Both the position numbers and the translations under genes were made by a program. Shown here piece by piece: positions 1 through 5,517 of a stretch of 8,080 nucleotides of DNA; position 1 is the stretch's first letter; each line of letters starts with the position of its first letter. This DNA is from Candidatus Woesearchaeota archaeon (GTDB lineage: Archaea > Nanobdellota > Nanobdellia > Woesearchaeales > GW2011-AR15). The notes below the pieces were generated by a model that had not been told where the DNA came from, did not search any database, and saw only the letters and a program-made list of their open reading frames with translations. Where the stretch lies: contig JAMPXQ010000060.1 of NCBI GenBank assembly GCA_023701075.1, forward strand, positions 1 through 8,080, read 5' to 3'.

Positions 1-303
1 ATGCGTGTGCGCTTGGAGCTTGATGTAGCCTATGGTGAAGACCTGGAGAAAGTAGAGAAAGTGCTTTTTGAGACAGCAATGAAATCTGATTTCATATTGA
101 AAGAGCCGGTTCCGGTCATAAGCTTTAGGGCATTTAGGGCTTATTCGATACATGTGCAGCTGATTTTCTGGATAGATGAGCCGCAGAACAAAGGGCTTTC
201 GACAAGCAGGATGATAAAACAGGTATACGCAGCCTTTAGGAAGAATAAGATAAGGTTCCCATACCCGGTCCAGGATATAAATCTTAGAAAGATGGGAAAA
301 TAA
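1..303 (+). CDS. MscS-family mechanosensitive channel, C-terminal part (5' end outside window)
   Basis: This is the C-terminal cytoplasmic part of a small-conductance mechanosensitive channel, a membrane pore that opens under tension to release solutes during hypo-osmotic shock. The frame is open from base 1, and the first methionine is probably internal because no channel TM segments are included. The visible 100 residues match the end of the MscS fold: the 'VAYGEDLEKVEKVL' strand-helix (about residues 9-22), the 'EPVPVISFRAF' segment, the 'IHVQLIFWIDE' strand (about 50-60), and the terminal 'IRFPYPVQDINL' motif (about 84-95), which resembles the IPFPYPQ..V ending of bacterial MscS. The stop is a TAA at the end of the feature. 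The family call is strong; the specific subfamily cannot be told without the pore helix. Confidence 0.9.
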   Translation: MRVRLELDVAYGEDLEKVEKVLFETAMKSDFILKEPVPVISFRAFRAYSIHVQLIFWIDEPQNKGLSTSRMIKQVYAAFRKNKIRFPYPVQDINLRKMGK

Positions 304-309
304 TTTAAA
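304..309 (+). promoter_or_regulatory. TATA box for the 332 gene (leaderless)
   Basis: TTTAAA lies directly after the stop of the MscS gene, with its centre 25.5 bases before the ATG at 332. That spacing puts transcription start at or next to the ATG, so the message is probably leaderless. No Shine-Dalgarno sequence is seen. Confidence 0.6.
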
Positions 310-331
310 CTTGTATTCTTAGTTTTTCTTT

Positions 332-613
332 ATGGATATTGAAGACATAGATGCCTGGTATGATGAGGAGAAGGAGAAGCTCTCAGAAAGATATCTTGCA
401 AGGCTCAAGAAAGCAGATGGAATAAAAGATGAATCAAAGAGGAAAAAGAAGCATGATCTCCTGGCAAAAGAATATACTCTGCATCTGAAGAGGCTCAATG
501 ACAGCTATTCATCAAGCAGCGGAAAGACACTGGATAAAGACCTCAAGAGATTTTTCTTCTGGCATAAGATCAAGATGCGATTAAAAAGGATATTCAAATT
601 TAAAAAAGAATAG
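332..613 (+). CDS. Small charged hypothetical protein (93 aa)
   Basis: I do not recognise this protein. It is 93 residues, rich in Lys, Glu and Asp, with no signal peptide or hydrophobic segment, so it is probably cytosolic. Residues 1-58 look like two charged helices that could form a coiled coil (DAWYDEEKEKLSERYLARLKK and the following KRKKKHDLLAKEYTLHLKRL stretch). They are joined by a serine-rich turn (SYSSSSG, 58-64) to a strongly basic, aromatic C-terminal helix (LKRFFFWHKIKMRLKRIFKFKKE). That tail is amphipathic and could bind membrane phospholipid or nucleic acid, which is inference from composition only. The start is supported by a TATA box 25.5 bases upstream. The gene has its own promoter and sits 28 bases after the channel gene. 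Confidence 0.65.
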   Translation: MDIEDIDAWYDEEKEKLSERYLARLKKADGIKDESKRKKKHDLLAKEYTLHLKRLNDSYSSSSGKTLDKDLKRFFFWHKIKMRLKRIFKFKKE

Positions 614-622
614 TTTTTTATA
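614..622 (+). promoter_or_regulatory. T-run plus TATA box between the 332 and 645 genes
   Basis: Six Ts directly after the stop at 611-613 run into TTTATA (617-622). The T-run is the type of signal that ends archaeal transcripts. The TATA centre lies 25.5 bases before the ATG at 645, predicting a leaderless message. The same nine bases may therefore serve as terminator and promoter. Confidence 0.55.
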
Positions 623-644
623 ATTCCCTGATTATAACTCCCTT

Positions 645-944
645 ATGAGCAAGTATTCTGATAAGGTGAAGAAACTGCAGGTTCTTCAGATGATCCTTGT
701 TGTGGTCTGTCTAGGTCTTATTGTCTTTTTCATAATCAGTATGCTCAAGCCAAAGATCGTCAAGTATGAAGTGAAGGACGAATGCGGTCCTATAGGCGGC
801 TCGATATCGCATTCTATAGATGATGACGATTCATGCAGCAATGCATGCAGCGCGTATTGTCTCTCTCTTCAGAAAGGTTTTCACGAATCAGCGTTCATAG
901 CGAGCAACAGGACATGCAACACATGCGACTGTTTCTGCAAATGA
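645..944 (+). CDS. Single-pass membrane protein with cysteine-rich outer domain (99 aa)
   Basis: No named family is recognised. Residues 1-13 are basic and presumably cytoplasmic, 14-34 form one TM helix (QMILVVVCLGLIVFFIISML), and the remaining 65 residues should face outward by the positive-inside rule. That outer part holds eight cysteines, at 47, 64, 68, 72, 91, 94, 96 and 98, in the pattern C-x3-C-x3-C then C-x2-C-x-C-x-C at the very C-terminus. This suggests a small disulfide-stabilised domain or a metal site. An aspartate run (59-62) precedes the first cluster. The start is supported by TTTATA 25.5 bases upstream. The stop TGA overlaps the ATG of the next gene as ATGA, so the two proteins are probably made together and may interact. 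Confidence 0.75.
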   Translation: MSKYSDKVKKLQVLQMILVVVCLGLIVFFIISMLKPKIVKYEVKDECGPIGGSISHSIDDDDSCSNACSAYCLSLQKGFHESAFIASNRTCNTCDCFCK

Positions 945-1192
945 GAAAAGGCCTGAACATGGATATCAAAGATCTCAAGATGAAAGGATACATCCTTTTC
1001 TTTTTTATGATCTCAGTCATCGCAGTGAATGTGCTAAGCCTTACAGAGACCCTTGTGTGTCCGGTTAGTTACCTAAATCCGATACACTATGCTGTATCAT
1101 GCTATATTTTCTACATGTATCTCACACTTGTGATATTCATCTTGCTGCTTATCATATCTAGGAACATTAGGTTTCGTAAATCTGCTCTATAG
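941..1192 (+). CDS. Two-TM small membrane protein (83 aa), translationally coupled
   Basis: Unrecognised family. The frame stays open upstream to 833, but that stretch lies inside the cysteine-rich gene. The ATG at 941 overlaps that gene's TGA (ATGA), the usual mark of translational coupling, so I start here; an ATG at 959 is an alternative. The protein has a basic N-terminus, TM1 at about 16-36 (GYILFFFMISVIAVNVLSL), a short outer loop with Cys40, then TM2 at about 50-72 with Cys54, and a basic tail (RNIRFRKSAL). Both termini should be cytoplasmic. The two cysteines are near the outer face and could pair with each other or with the cysteine-rich partner encoded just upstream. No separate promoter is seen. 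Confidence 0.6.
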   Translation: MRKGLNMDIKDLKMKGYILFFFMISVIAVNVLSLTETLVCPVSYLNPIHYAVSCYIFYMYLTLVIFILLLIISRNIRFRKSAL

Positions 1193-1197
1193 TAAAC

Positions 1198-1234
1198 TTT
1201 AAATACCTAGATTCTTTTAAATGAGATAGGGGGT
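1198..1234 (+). promoter_or_regulatory. Promoter and Shine-Dalgarno-like site of the surface protein gene
   Basis: TTTAAA (1198-1203) is 37.5 bases from the ATG at 1238, so transcription should start near 1226-1228 and leave a leader of about 10-12 bases. That leader contains AGGGGG (1228-1233), a purine-rich site at a fitting distance from the ATG. This differs from the leaderless genes on either side. Confidence 0.5.
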
Positions 1235-1237
1235 ATT

Positions 1238-3016
1238 ATGAAAAAGCTGCTGTTCTTGTTTGCACTACTGTTCGTCTCTTATTCATATGCCCAAGAGGTA
1301 TATGTCTCAAATTCAGGAGACTGGCAGGACGTCTATTCTACTCTCCAGTTCACAAATCTGAACGGAGGCAGCGGATATTTTCTTGTGTCGACCAGGCATT
1401 CAACCCTTCTCATAAACCAGCTCACAAAGGCTTCTCCTACAATTATTGTTACCTCAACTGACCGGCCGTATGTAGTAGGCTATAAATCTGTGCTGGAATC
1501 AAGAGGTTTTACAGATGTAAGTGAGATAAGGGGGAATAACATCAATCTTGAACTCGCTTCAAGGCTTCCGGCATCAATCACGAAGTTCATGGTGCTTGAC
1601 GATTCATACGGTTATAATGCGATTTCAGTAGCACCATACGCAGCAGTATCAAAGTCCTATGTCCTTTTTGCAAACAAGAGGAATATAAATCAGGTGATGG
1701 CTTTCTTGAATTCAAGGAATGTCGATTCCCTGATATTATACGGCCAGGTGGATAGGGAAGTGAAGGATGCCTTGGCATCAAAGGCACCTACTGTGATAAA
1801 CGAGCAGGACAGATTCTTGGACAACCAAAAGATTGTCGATATGTATCAGGAGATAATAAAAAGTCAGGAAGGAGAGCCTAAAAAACAGGCTATTTTGACA
1901 AACGGAGAATTCATAGAGCAAGAGATAATGTCAGGAGTCGAGCCTGTAGTCTTCATAGGAAGGTCAAACGTGCCGGATCAGGTGAAGGATTACATCAAGA
2001 GGAGCGATATAGATATCGGTATCCTGATAGGCAACGAGCTTGTAGGTGCAGCGACATTCATCAGGAGGGAACTGGGGATAAGCGTCTTCGTGAAATTCGC
2101 CCAGTCAGCGAGAGTGCCGACAGCGGCAATCTCACCAGTTGAAGACCTAGATAGGTTCTATCTTCCAAGGTATATAGTTGACCTGGACATATTCAGCGTC
2201 AGGTACAACAGATTGTCTAACCAGATAGAGGTCACATATCAGAACAAGGTTGACCTTTCAGCATATCTCAAAGGCACAATAACTTTGAAGAACGGAGAGA
2301 ATACGCAGATACTAGGAGATGAAGAGCCTGTATTCATAGATAAGTCACAGTACAAGATCCTGATATATGATAAGAATTCAGAAGGGAATTCGCTCCAGCC
2401 TATGAACGGCGAGATAACCGCAGATGTCTTCACGATATTTGGGGAATCGAAGAAAGCATTGGAATACACATTGACAAAGTCTCTTGTTGTCGAGACAGTG
2501 GATATAATCGATAATGCAAGGATTGAATTCGGAAAAGTCCTATTTGACAAGGCGACAGGGAAGTTCCTTGTAGAGATAAGGAATGTCGGAGACACAGACG
2601 TCTATGTGGATCTGGAACTTATAGACCTCATAATAAACAACCAGCTGATAACAATTGGTTCAGATACCATCTTCATCAGGAAGGGAGAATCGACCTTCAT
2701 TGAAGTCGAGACAGGGATGACAGAGGCAGATTTAGTAGACAACCCTAAAGTGAAGATCAGGGCTTACTATGGAGAGAGGGAAAGGAGCCTTGTCCATGTC
2801 CTAGAAGGCACTTTTGCATATGAATTCACAGGATTTGGATACTTGACAGGCCAGCTTTTCAGGGGACTAGGAAAGAACGCAGTGCTATACATGCCTCTTG
2901 TGATAATAATCATCCTCTTGATACTGATATTGGGAATGAAGAAGAAATGCCCGCACTGTGAGGAGATAAATAACTTAAGAGCAAAAAAATGCAGGATGTG
3001 CGGAAGGGAGATTTAA
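1238..3016 (+). CDS. Surface protein: signal peptide, CW_binding_2-like region, C-terminal TM and cytoplasmic zinc ribbon (592 aa)
   Basis: A signal peptide (1-18, likely cleaved at SYA^QE) directs export. Residues about 65-285 are Rossmann-like. The segment 119-185 (DDSYGYNAISVAPYAAVSKS, a VLFAN strand, then SLILYGQVDREVKDAL) resembles the cell wall-binding repeat 2 pattern (D-x-A-x-x-A-P-x-A, then x-I-x-x-G-x-x-x-V). A weaker second copy follows at about 236-280. Residues about 420-530 look like a beta-sandwich (FLVEIRNVGDTDVYVDLEL). One TM helix spans 547-566, followed directly by CPHC-x10-CRMC (Cys571, 574, 585, 588), a compact zinc ribbon. The protein has no other cysteine. The hydrophobic segment places the large domain outside and the zinc ribbon in the cytoplasm. 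It is probably an envelope or cell-surface component; the ligand is unknown. The gene appears to be transcribed from its own promoter. Confidence 0.8.
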   Translation: MKKLLFLFALLFVSYSYAQEVYVSNSGDWQDVYSTLQFTNLNGGSGYFLVSTRHSTLLINQLTKASPTIIVTSTDRPYVVGYKSVLESRGFTDVSEIRGNNINLELASRLPASITKFMVLDDSYGYNAISVAPYAAVSKSYVLFANKRNINQVMAFLNSRNVDSLILYGQVDREVKDALASKAPTVINEQDRFLDNQKIVDMYQEIIKSQEGEPKKQAILTNGEFIEQEIMSGVEPVVFIGRSNVPDQVKDYIKRSDIDIGILIGNELVGAATFIRRELGISVFVKFAQSARVPTAAISPVEDLDRFYLPRYIVDLDIFSVRYNRLSNQIEVTYQNKVDLSAYLKGTITLKNGENTQILGDEEPVFIDKSQYKILIYDKNSEGNSLQPMNGEITADVFTIFGESKKALEYTLTKSLVVETVDIIDNARIEFGKVLFDKATGKFLVEIRNVGDTDVYVDLELIDLIINNQLITIGSDTIFIRKGESTFIEVETGMTEADLVDNPKVKIRAYYGERERSLVHVLEGTFAYEFTGFGYLTGQLFRGLGKNAVLYMPLVIIIILLILILGMKKKCPHCEEINNLRAKKCRMCGREI

Positions 3017-3033
3017 GCCTGTTAATGAGATTG

Positions 3034-3039
3034 TTTTTT
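3034..3039 (+). terminator. T-run terminator candidate after the surface protein gene
   Basis: Six consecutive Ts begin 18 bases after the stop at 3016, followed by further T-rich sequence to about 3058. No hairpin precedes it. Archaeal intrinsic termination often needs only a T-run, so this is plausible but unproven. Confidence 0.35.
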
Positions 3040-3071
3040 ATAAGGTTATTTATTATTCCTCAGTGATTAAC

Positions 3072-3079
3072 TTTATATA
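3072..3079 (+). promoter_or_regulatory. TATA box for the 3103 gene (leaderless)
   Basis: TTTATATA has its centre about 26-28 bases before the ATG at 3103, predicting a leaderless transcript. This spacing argues against an upstream TTG start at 3091, which would lie before the predicted transcription start. Confidence 0.6.
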
Positions 3080-3102
3080 TAACTTTAAGTTTGCCAGATT
3101 TC

Positions 3103-3693
3103 ATGGATTACACACTTAAACAATTCTTTGATGAATGGTCACCCTTCCCGGAATATGCCGGAGTGATTGGGCTGGCAGAGGACAAACTGCCTGTTCTGAT
3201 AGATTTTTCAGAAGAGCCTAGATTTCTTGCATACACTGGTACAGACAGGAGATATTTGAGCACAGGGCTTGCGGCATTTGTCATGATGACTGCAGTATCC
3301 AACCAGTCCTATAGGTTTCATATCTTGACAGAAAATCATCAGGTCTTTTTGGATTATTTCAGCTTTAATGGTGTGCAAGATGCAGTTGTGCCTAATGCAA
3401 TGTTTGAAGACATAGGTGCATATGCTGAAGCGAGAAAAGCAGCAACAGGATCTGATCTTTTCATAGTTGATGGAATAGATGCTTATCTTGAAAGAAAGGA
3501 TGAGACTTTATATTATCTGGCTGAGTTGTTCAGTGGCCAAGACTTGTATCCCTTAGTGGCAGTCTCTTATGAACACCAGCCATCTGGATTAGTTGTACCT
3601 GATGGAACCTTGCTTTCTCATGTTGAAAAAAACCGTTTCAGCTACATTGAAAATGGTGCAGCTCTGAATTTTTTCATACCTAATCAATTTTAG
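3103..3693 (+). CDS. Protein resembling a degenerate FtsK/SpoIIIE-type P-loop domain (196 aa)
   Basis: The order of segments recalls an FtsK-type ATPase core. 'LPVLIDFSEEPRFLAYTG' (29-46) sits where FtsK proteins have the substrate-strand and the approach to the P-loop. Next comes a helix where GxxGxGK[ST] should be, but the sequence reads TGTDRRYLSTG, with no Gly-Lys-Ser/Thr. A Walker-B-like strand follows (DLFIVDGID, 118-126), then 'LYPLVAVSYEHQPSG' (148-162) in the place of the FtsK 'gIHLILATQRPS' segment, then a short 'LLSHVEKNRFSYIE' stretch (170-183) like the 'I..N...RI' end. If the comparison holds, this is a stand-alone pseudo-ATPase unlikely to hydrolyse ATP, perhaps a structural or regulatory partner of a real FtsK/HerA motor. 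The family call is inference. The ATG at 3103 is chosen from promoter spacing. No TM or signal peptide is seen, so it is likely cytosolic. Confidence 0.55.
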   Translation: MDYTLKQFFDEWSPFPEYAGVIGLAEDKLPVLIDFSEEPRFLAYTGTDRRYLSTGLAAFVMMTAVSNQSYRFHILTENHQVFLDYFSFNGVQDAVVPNAMFEDIGAYAEARKAATGSDLFIVDGIDAYLERKDETLYYLAELFSGQDLYPLVAVSYEHQPSGLVVPDGTLLSHVEKNRFSYIENGAALNFFIPNQF

Positions 3694-3698
3694 TTTTT
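3694..3698 (+). terminator. T-run in the convergent junction
   Basis: Five Ts follow the TAG stop directly, within the 44-base AT-rich gap between convergent genes ending at 3693 and 3738. It may end the plus-strand transcript. No hairpin or comparable T-run is seen for the minus strand. Confidence 0.3.
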
Positions 3699-3737
3699 GA
3701 TTATTCTAAATTTAGCTTGTTTTGGTATGGCTTTCTA

Positions 3738-4508
3738 TTAGAACATTGTATGTCTATTGGTGATATGCGCCCCTCTGGCCATATATTCTCTGATAGTCTT
3801 TTTATTCACGGGATATTTCAGGAAATCCAGGACATCATTGTTCAGCTCTTGGAAATACAGTCCGGTATGGAAAGGATTCCCTTCTATGCCATTTGCAGTC
3901 ATTATTATGCCTGAAGTGGTAGTATACCCGCCGACAGGATAATGGAGGACAGATTGGATAGGCATCCTCCTCCTTATCTTTTCTTTGTCGGTATTCTCTT
4001 TCTGTGAAACGTAATTAAGGAAAGCCTCAATCCTTTCAGGATGCAGAAATCTCCTTCCGGGTTCGACATATGGATTTGAGATCCTGCCAGTATCAGAATA
4101 CTCATCACTATAGAGGTGTCCTTTCTTCCAGAGTTGGTAAATGACTTCATATTTATTAGGGTCCTTTGGCACAGCAACGCTGATGAATGGGACCTTCCCT
4201 GTTTTTTCTTGGAACAGGTCGCAGATATCAACAAAAGTCTCAGCATGCTCTCCAAGATATTCCGGTGGATTTGAAAGATGATATGGATATGCTCTTGCAA
4301 GCTGCGGGAATTCACCGGTAAGTTGCATGACTGAATCAAAACTGAGGGCCTTGTCAGGTTTTTTGGAAGCAGGGCAATAATCCGTGCAGACAGTGGAGCA
4401 GAAATTTGTAAGTTCAAGATGCGCAGTGTTGTCCATTATCCATGAGAGCTCATCCCTATCAAAAGCATTGGTTAGGATGCTGTAGATAGGCACATGAATC
4501 AGTTTCAT
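3738..4508 (-). CDS. Radical-SAM-like protein with CX3CX3C cysteine motif (256 aa)
   Basis: Radical SAM enzymes bind a [4Fe-4S] cluster through three cysteines and use S-adenosylmethionine to start radical reactions. Here 'HLELTNFC' (30-37) is the usual first strand, and the cysteines are at 37, 41 and 45. That is CX3CX3C, with one residue more than the canonical CX3CX2C. The glycine-rich GGEP motif of the second strand is absent; 'YHLSNPPEYLGE' (76-87) occupies that place. It is followed by a helix (FVDICDLFQEKTG) and a third strand (VPFISVAVPKDPNKY), as in a TIM-barrel. At 256 residues there is no extra iron-sulfur (SPASM) domain; only one further cysteine (96) exists. Substrate is unknown. 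The ATG at 4508 lies about 26-27 bases from a TATA box, so the message is probably leaderless. The fold call is moderate; catalytic competence is open. Confidence 0.6.
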   Translation of the reverse strand: MKLIHVPIYSILTNAFDRDELSWIMDNTAHLELTNFCSTVCTDYCPASKKPDKALSFDSVMQLTGEFPQLARAYPYHLSNPPEYLGEHAETFVDICDLFQEKTGKVPFISVAVPKDPNKYEVIYQLWKKGHLYSDEYSDTGRISNPYVEPGRRFLHPERIEAFLNYVSQKENTDKEKIRRRMPIQSVLHYPVGGYTTTSGIIMTANGIEGNPFHTGLYFQELNNDVLDFLKYPVNKKTIREYMARGAHITNRHTMF

Positions 4509-4530
4509 AAGAGAAGGGAGAATTAAGTAA

Positions 4531-4539
4531 TATATATAG
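4531..4539 (-). promoter_or_regulatory. TATA box for the radical-SAM-like gene (leaderless)
   Basis: On the minus strand this reads CTATATATA, 26-28 bases before the ATG at 4508. It lies in the 42-base gap after the regulator gene, so the radical-SAM-like gene can be transcribed independently of the operon upstream. Confidence 0.6.
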
Positions 4540-4550
4540 TTATAATGCCA

Positions 4551-5084
4551 TCAATCCAGATCCCACATCTCTATGACATTATCTACTAGAGAATCCAGGA
4601 AGCTTTCTTTATAGGTTATCAAAAGGGAGATGATATCTTTTTTATCAATCAGTATCAGATATGTAGATTTTCTTCCGCTTCTTTTAGGCCTGACTATCCC
4701 GTTCTGCTCAAGTTTTTTCAGGTGCCATGAGACTGTGGAAGGAGAAAGGCCAGTAAATGAAGCGATTTGCTCATGGTTTGCATCCCCATGTGTCAGCAGG
4801 AAAAGGAGGATCTTTCGAATGCTCTCCTGCCTTAAGAGCCCCAGAAGTCTCTTATTCTCAGGCATGAATTCTATAGGATAATACCTTACATTTCCATTGT
4901 CCTTCTCCTGTGTTATGAGTCCGTTCCTTATGAGATAATCAAGATGATATTTCACAGAACCGGTGGAAAACCCGCTCTTCCTTTCAATCTCTCTGAAATG
5001 GCAGCCTGCAAACTTCTTGACAATCTCATAGATGTTCCTGCGGACATCAATCTCCAGGATTTCCTTTTCTCTTTGCGGTGTCAT
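4551..5084 (-). CDS. Double winged-helix transcriptional regulator (177 aa)
   Basis: This is a DNA-binding regulator made of two winged helix-turn-helix domains, a layout common in archaea (COG3398-like). Domain 1 covers about 14-70: helices NIYEIVKKF and CHFREIERKSG, recognition helix STGSVKYHLDYLIRNGLI (40-57), then a wing (EKDNGNVRYYP). Domain 2 covers about 86-146: helix SIRKILLFLLTHG, then HEQIASFTG, recognition helix SPSTVSWHLKKLEQNGIV (114-131), then a wing (RPKRSGRKSTYLI). A C-terminal helix (ESFLDSLVDNVIEMW) may serve dimerisation. Both recognition helices have the V-x-x-HL pattern of ArsR/MarR-like proteins. No metal-binding cysteine cluster is present; only Cys28 is seen. It follows the three-TM gene by 28 bases with no TATA box or Shine-Dalgarno seen, which suggests co-transcription. 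Its target may be its own operon. Confidence 0.85.
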   Translation of the reverse strand: MTPQREKEILEIDVRRNIYEIVKKFAGCHFREIERKSGFSTGSVKYHLDYLIRNGLITQEKDNGNVRYYPIEFMPENKRLLGLLRQESIRKILLFLLTHGDANHEQIASFTGLSPSTVSWHLKKLEQNGIVRPKRSGRKSTYLILIDKKDIISLLITYKESFLDSLVDNVIEMWDLD

Positions 5085-5112
5085 TGTTGTCTTCTTTATC
5101 CGGCAAGCTCCA

Positions 5113-5463
5113 TCATTTCTTTATGACTCCAAAGAAGAAGCAGAGGAGTATCGCAAAATTCAAAACACTTGCAATAGGGTCGATTATGGTTATATCAAGT
5201 GAAAACAGCTCAAGCGATGTCAAGAATCCTTTCACAGAGAATAGGAAAAAAGCTACACTGACATAAAGGAGCCTCTTGTTTTTTTTCTTCTTATAGGCAG
5301 CCATGGTGGTGATGAATAATGCAAAGGCAAGTAGTCCGCTCCCTAGATTGAGCAATTTTTCTATCTCTAAGCCATAAATAGATGGATCAGCGCCGGTGTC
5401 TTCAGCAAAGGCAAAAGTGGATAATAGTATCATAATGAATGAAAGGGCAGCAATTTTTTTCAT
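5113..5463 (-). CDS. Small three-TM membrane protein with signal peptide (116 aa)
   Basis: The protein starts with a signal peptide-like segment (1-20, likely cleavage TFAFA^ED). A short outer stretch follows, then TM1 at about 35-57, a very basic cytoplasmic loop (AYKKKKNKRLLY, 56-67), TM2 at about 65-86 and TM3 at about 91-113, ending in KK. The TM1-basic loop-TM2 arrangement recalls small archaeal membrane proteins annotated as DUF7521, which in haloarchaea are often next to a winged-helix gene; that match is from memory and uncertain. I start at 5463, not at the TTG 12 bases upstream, because GGAGG (5469-5473) stands 5 bases before this ATG, while the TTG would overlap the site. The gene lies 28 bases before the double winged-helix regulator and is likely its partner. 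Confidence 0.7.
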   Translation of the reverse strand: MKKIAALSFIMILLSTFAFAEDTGADPSIYGLEIEKLLNLGSGLLAFALFITTMAAYKKKKNKRLLYVSVAFFLFSVKGFLTSLELFSLDITIIDPIASVLNFAILLCFFFGVIKK

Positions 5464-5468
5464 TTTTT

Positions 5469-5473
5469 CCTCC
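5469..5473 (-). promoter_or_regulatory. Shine-Dalgarno site that decides the three-TM gene start
   Basis: GGAGG on the minus strand is 5 bases from the ATG at 5463. It is the best ribosome binding site in the window by match to the 16S 3' end, and it shows that this transcript has a leader. It also overlaps the alternative TTG start at 5475, which makes that TTG unlikely. Confidence 0.7.
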
Positions 5474-5493
5474 AAGAGATCATAAAATAAATC

Positions 5494-5508
5494 AAAAAAG
5501 AATAAAAA
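5494..5508 (-). terminator. T-runs after the lipoprotein gene, possible promoter of the three-TM gene
   Basis: On the minus strand this is TTTTTATTCTTTTTT, just after the lipoprotein stop at 5518. It is a good archaeal T-run terminator. The TTTTTATT part (5508-5501) is also about 41 bases before the ATG at 5463, so it could act as a weak TATA element giving a leader of about 15 bases containing GGAGG. Which role holds cannot be told from sequence. Confidence 0.4.
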
Positions 5509-5517
5509 CTATTCGTT

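Noticed and set aside
833..940. Upstream extension of the two-TM protein frame beginning at 833
   Set aside because: It lies entirely inside the cysteine-rich gene in another frame, and the ATG at 941 forms a clear ATGA coupling. The extended N-terminus has no family-like features.
3091..3102. TTG start for the FtsK-like protein
   Set aside because: The TATA box places transcription start at about 3102, after this TTG. The ATG at 3103 fits the leaderless pattern.
3974..4417. Second minus-strand open frame within the radical-SAM-like gene
   Set aside because: It is a shifted frame of a gene with recognisable motifs and its own promoter, and has no features of its own.
5464..5475. TTG start for the three-TM protein
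   Set aside because: The TTG overlaps the GGAGG site that serves the ATG at 5463, and the signal peptide is more typical from MKKIAAL.
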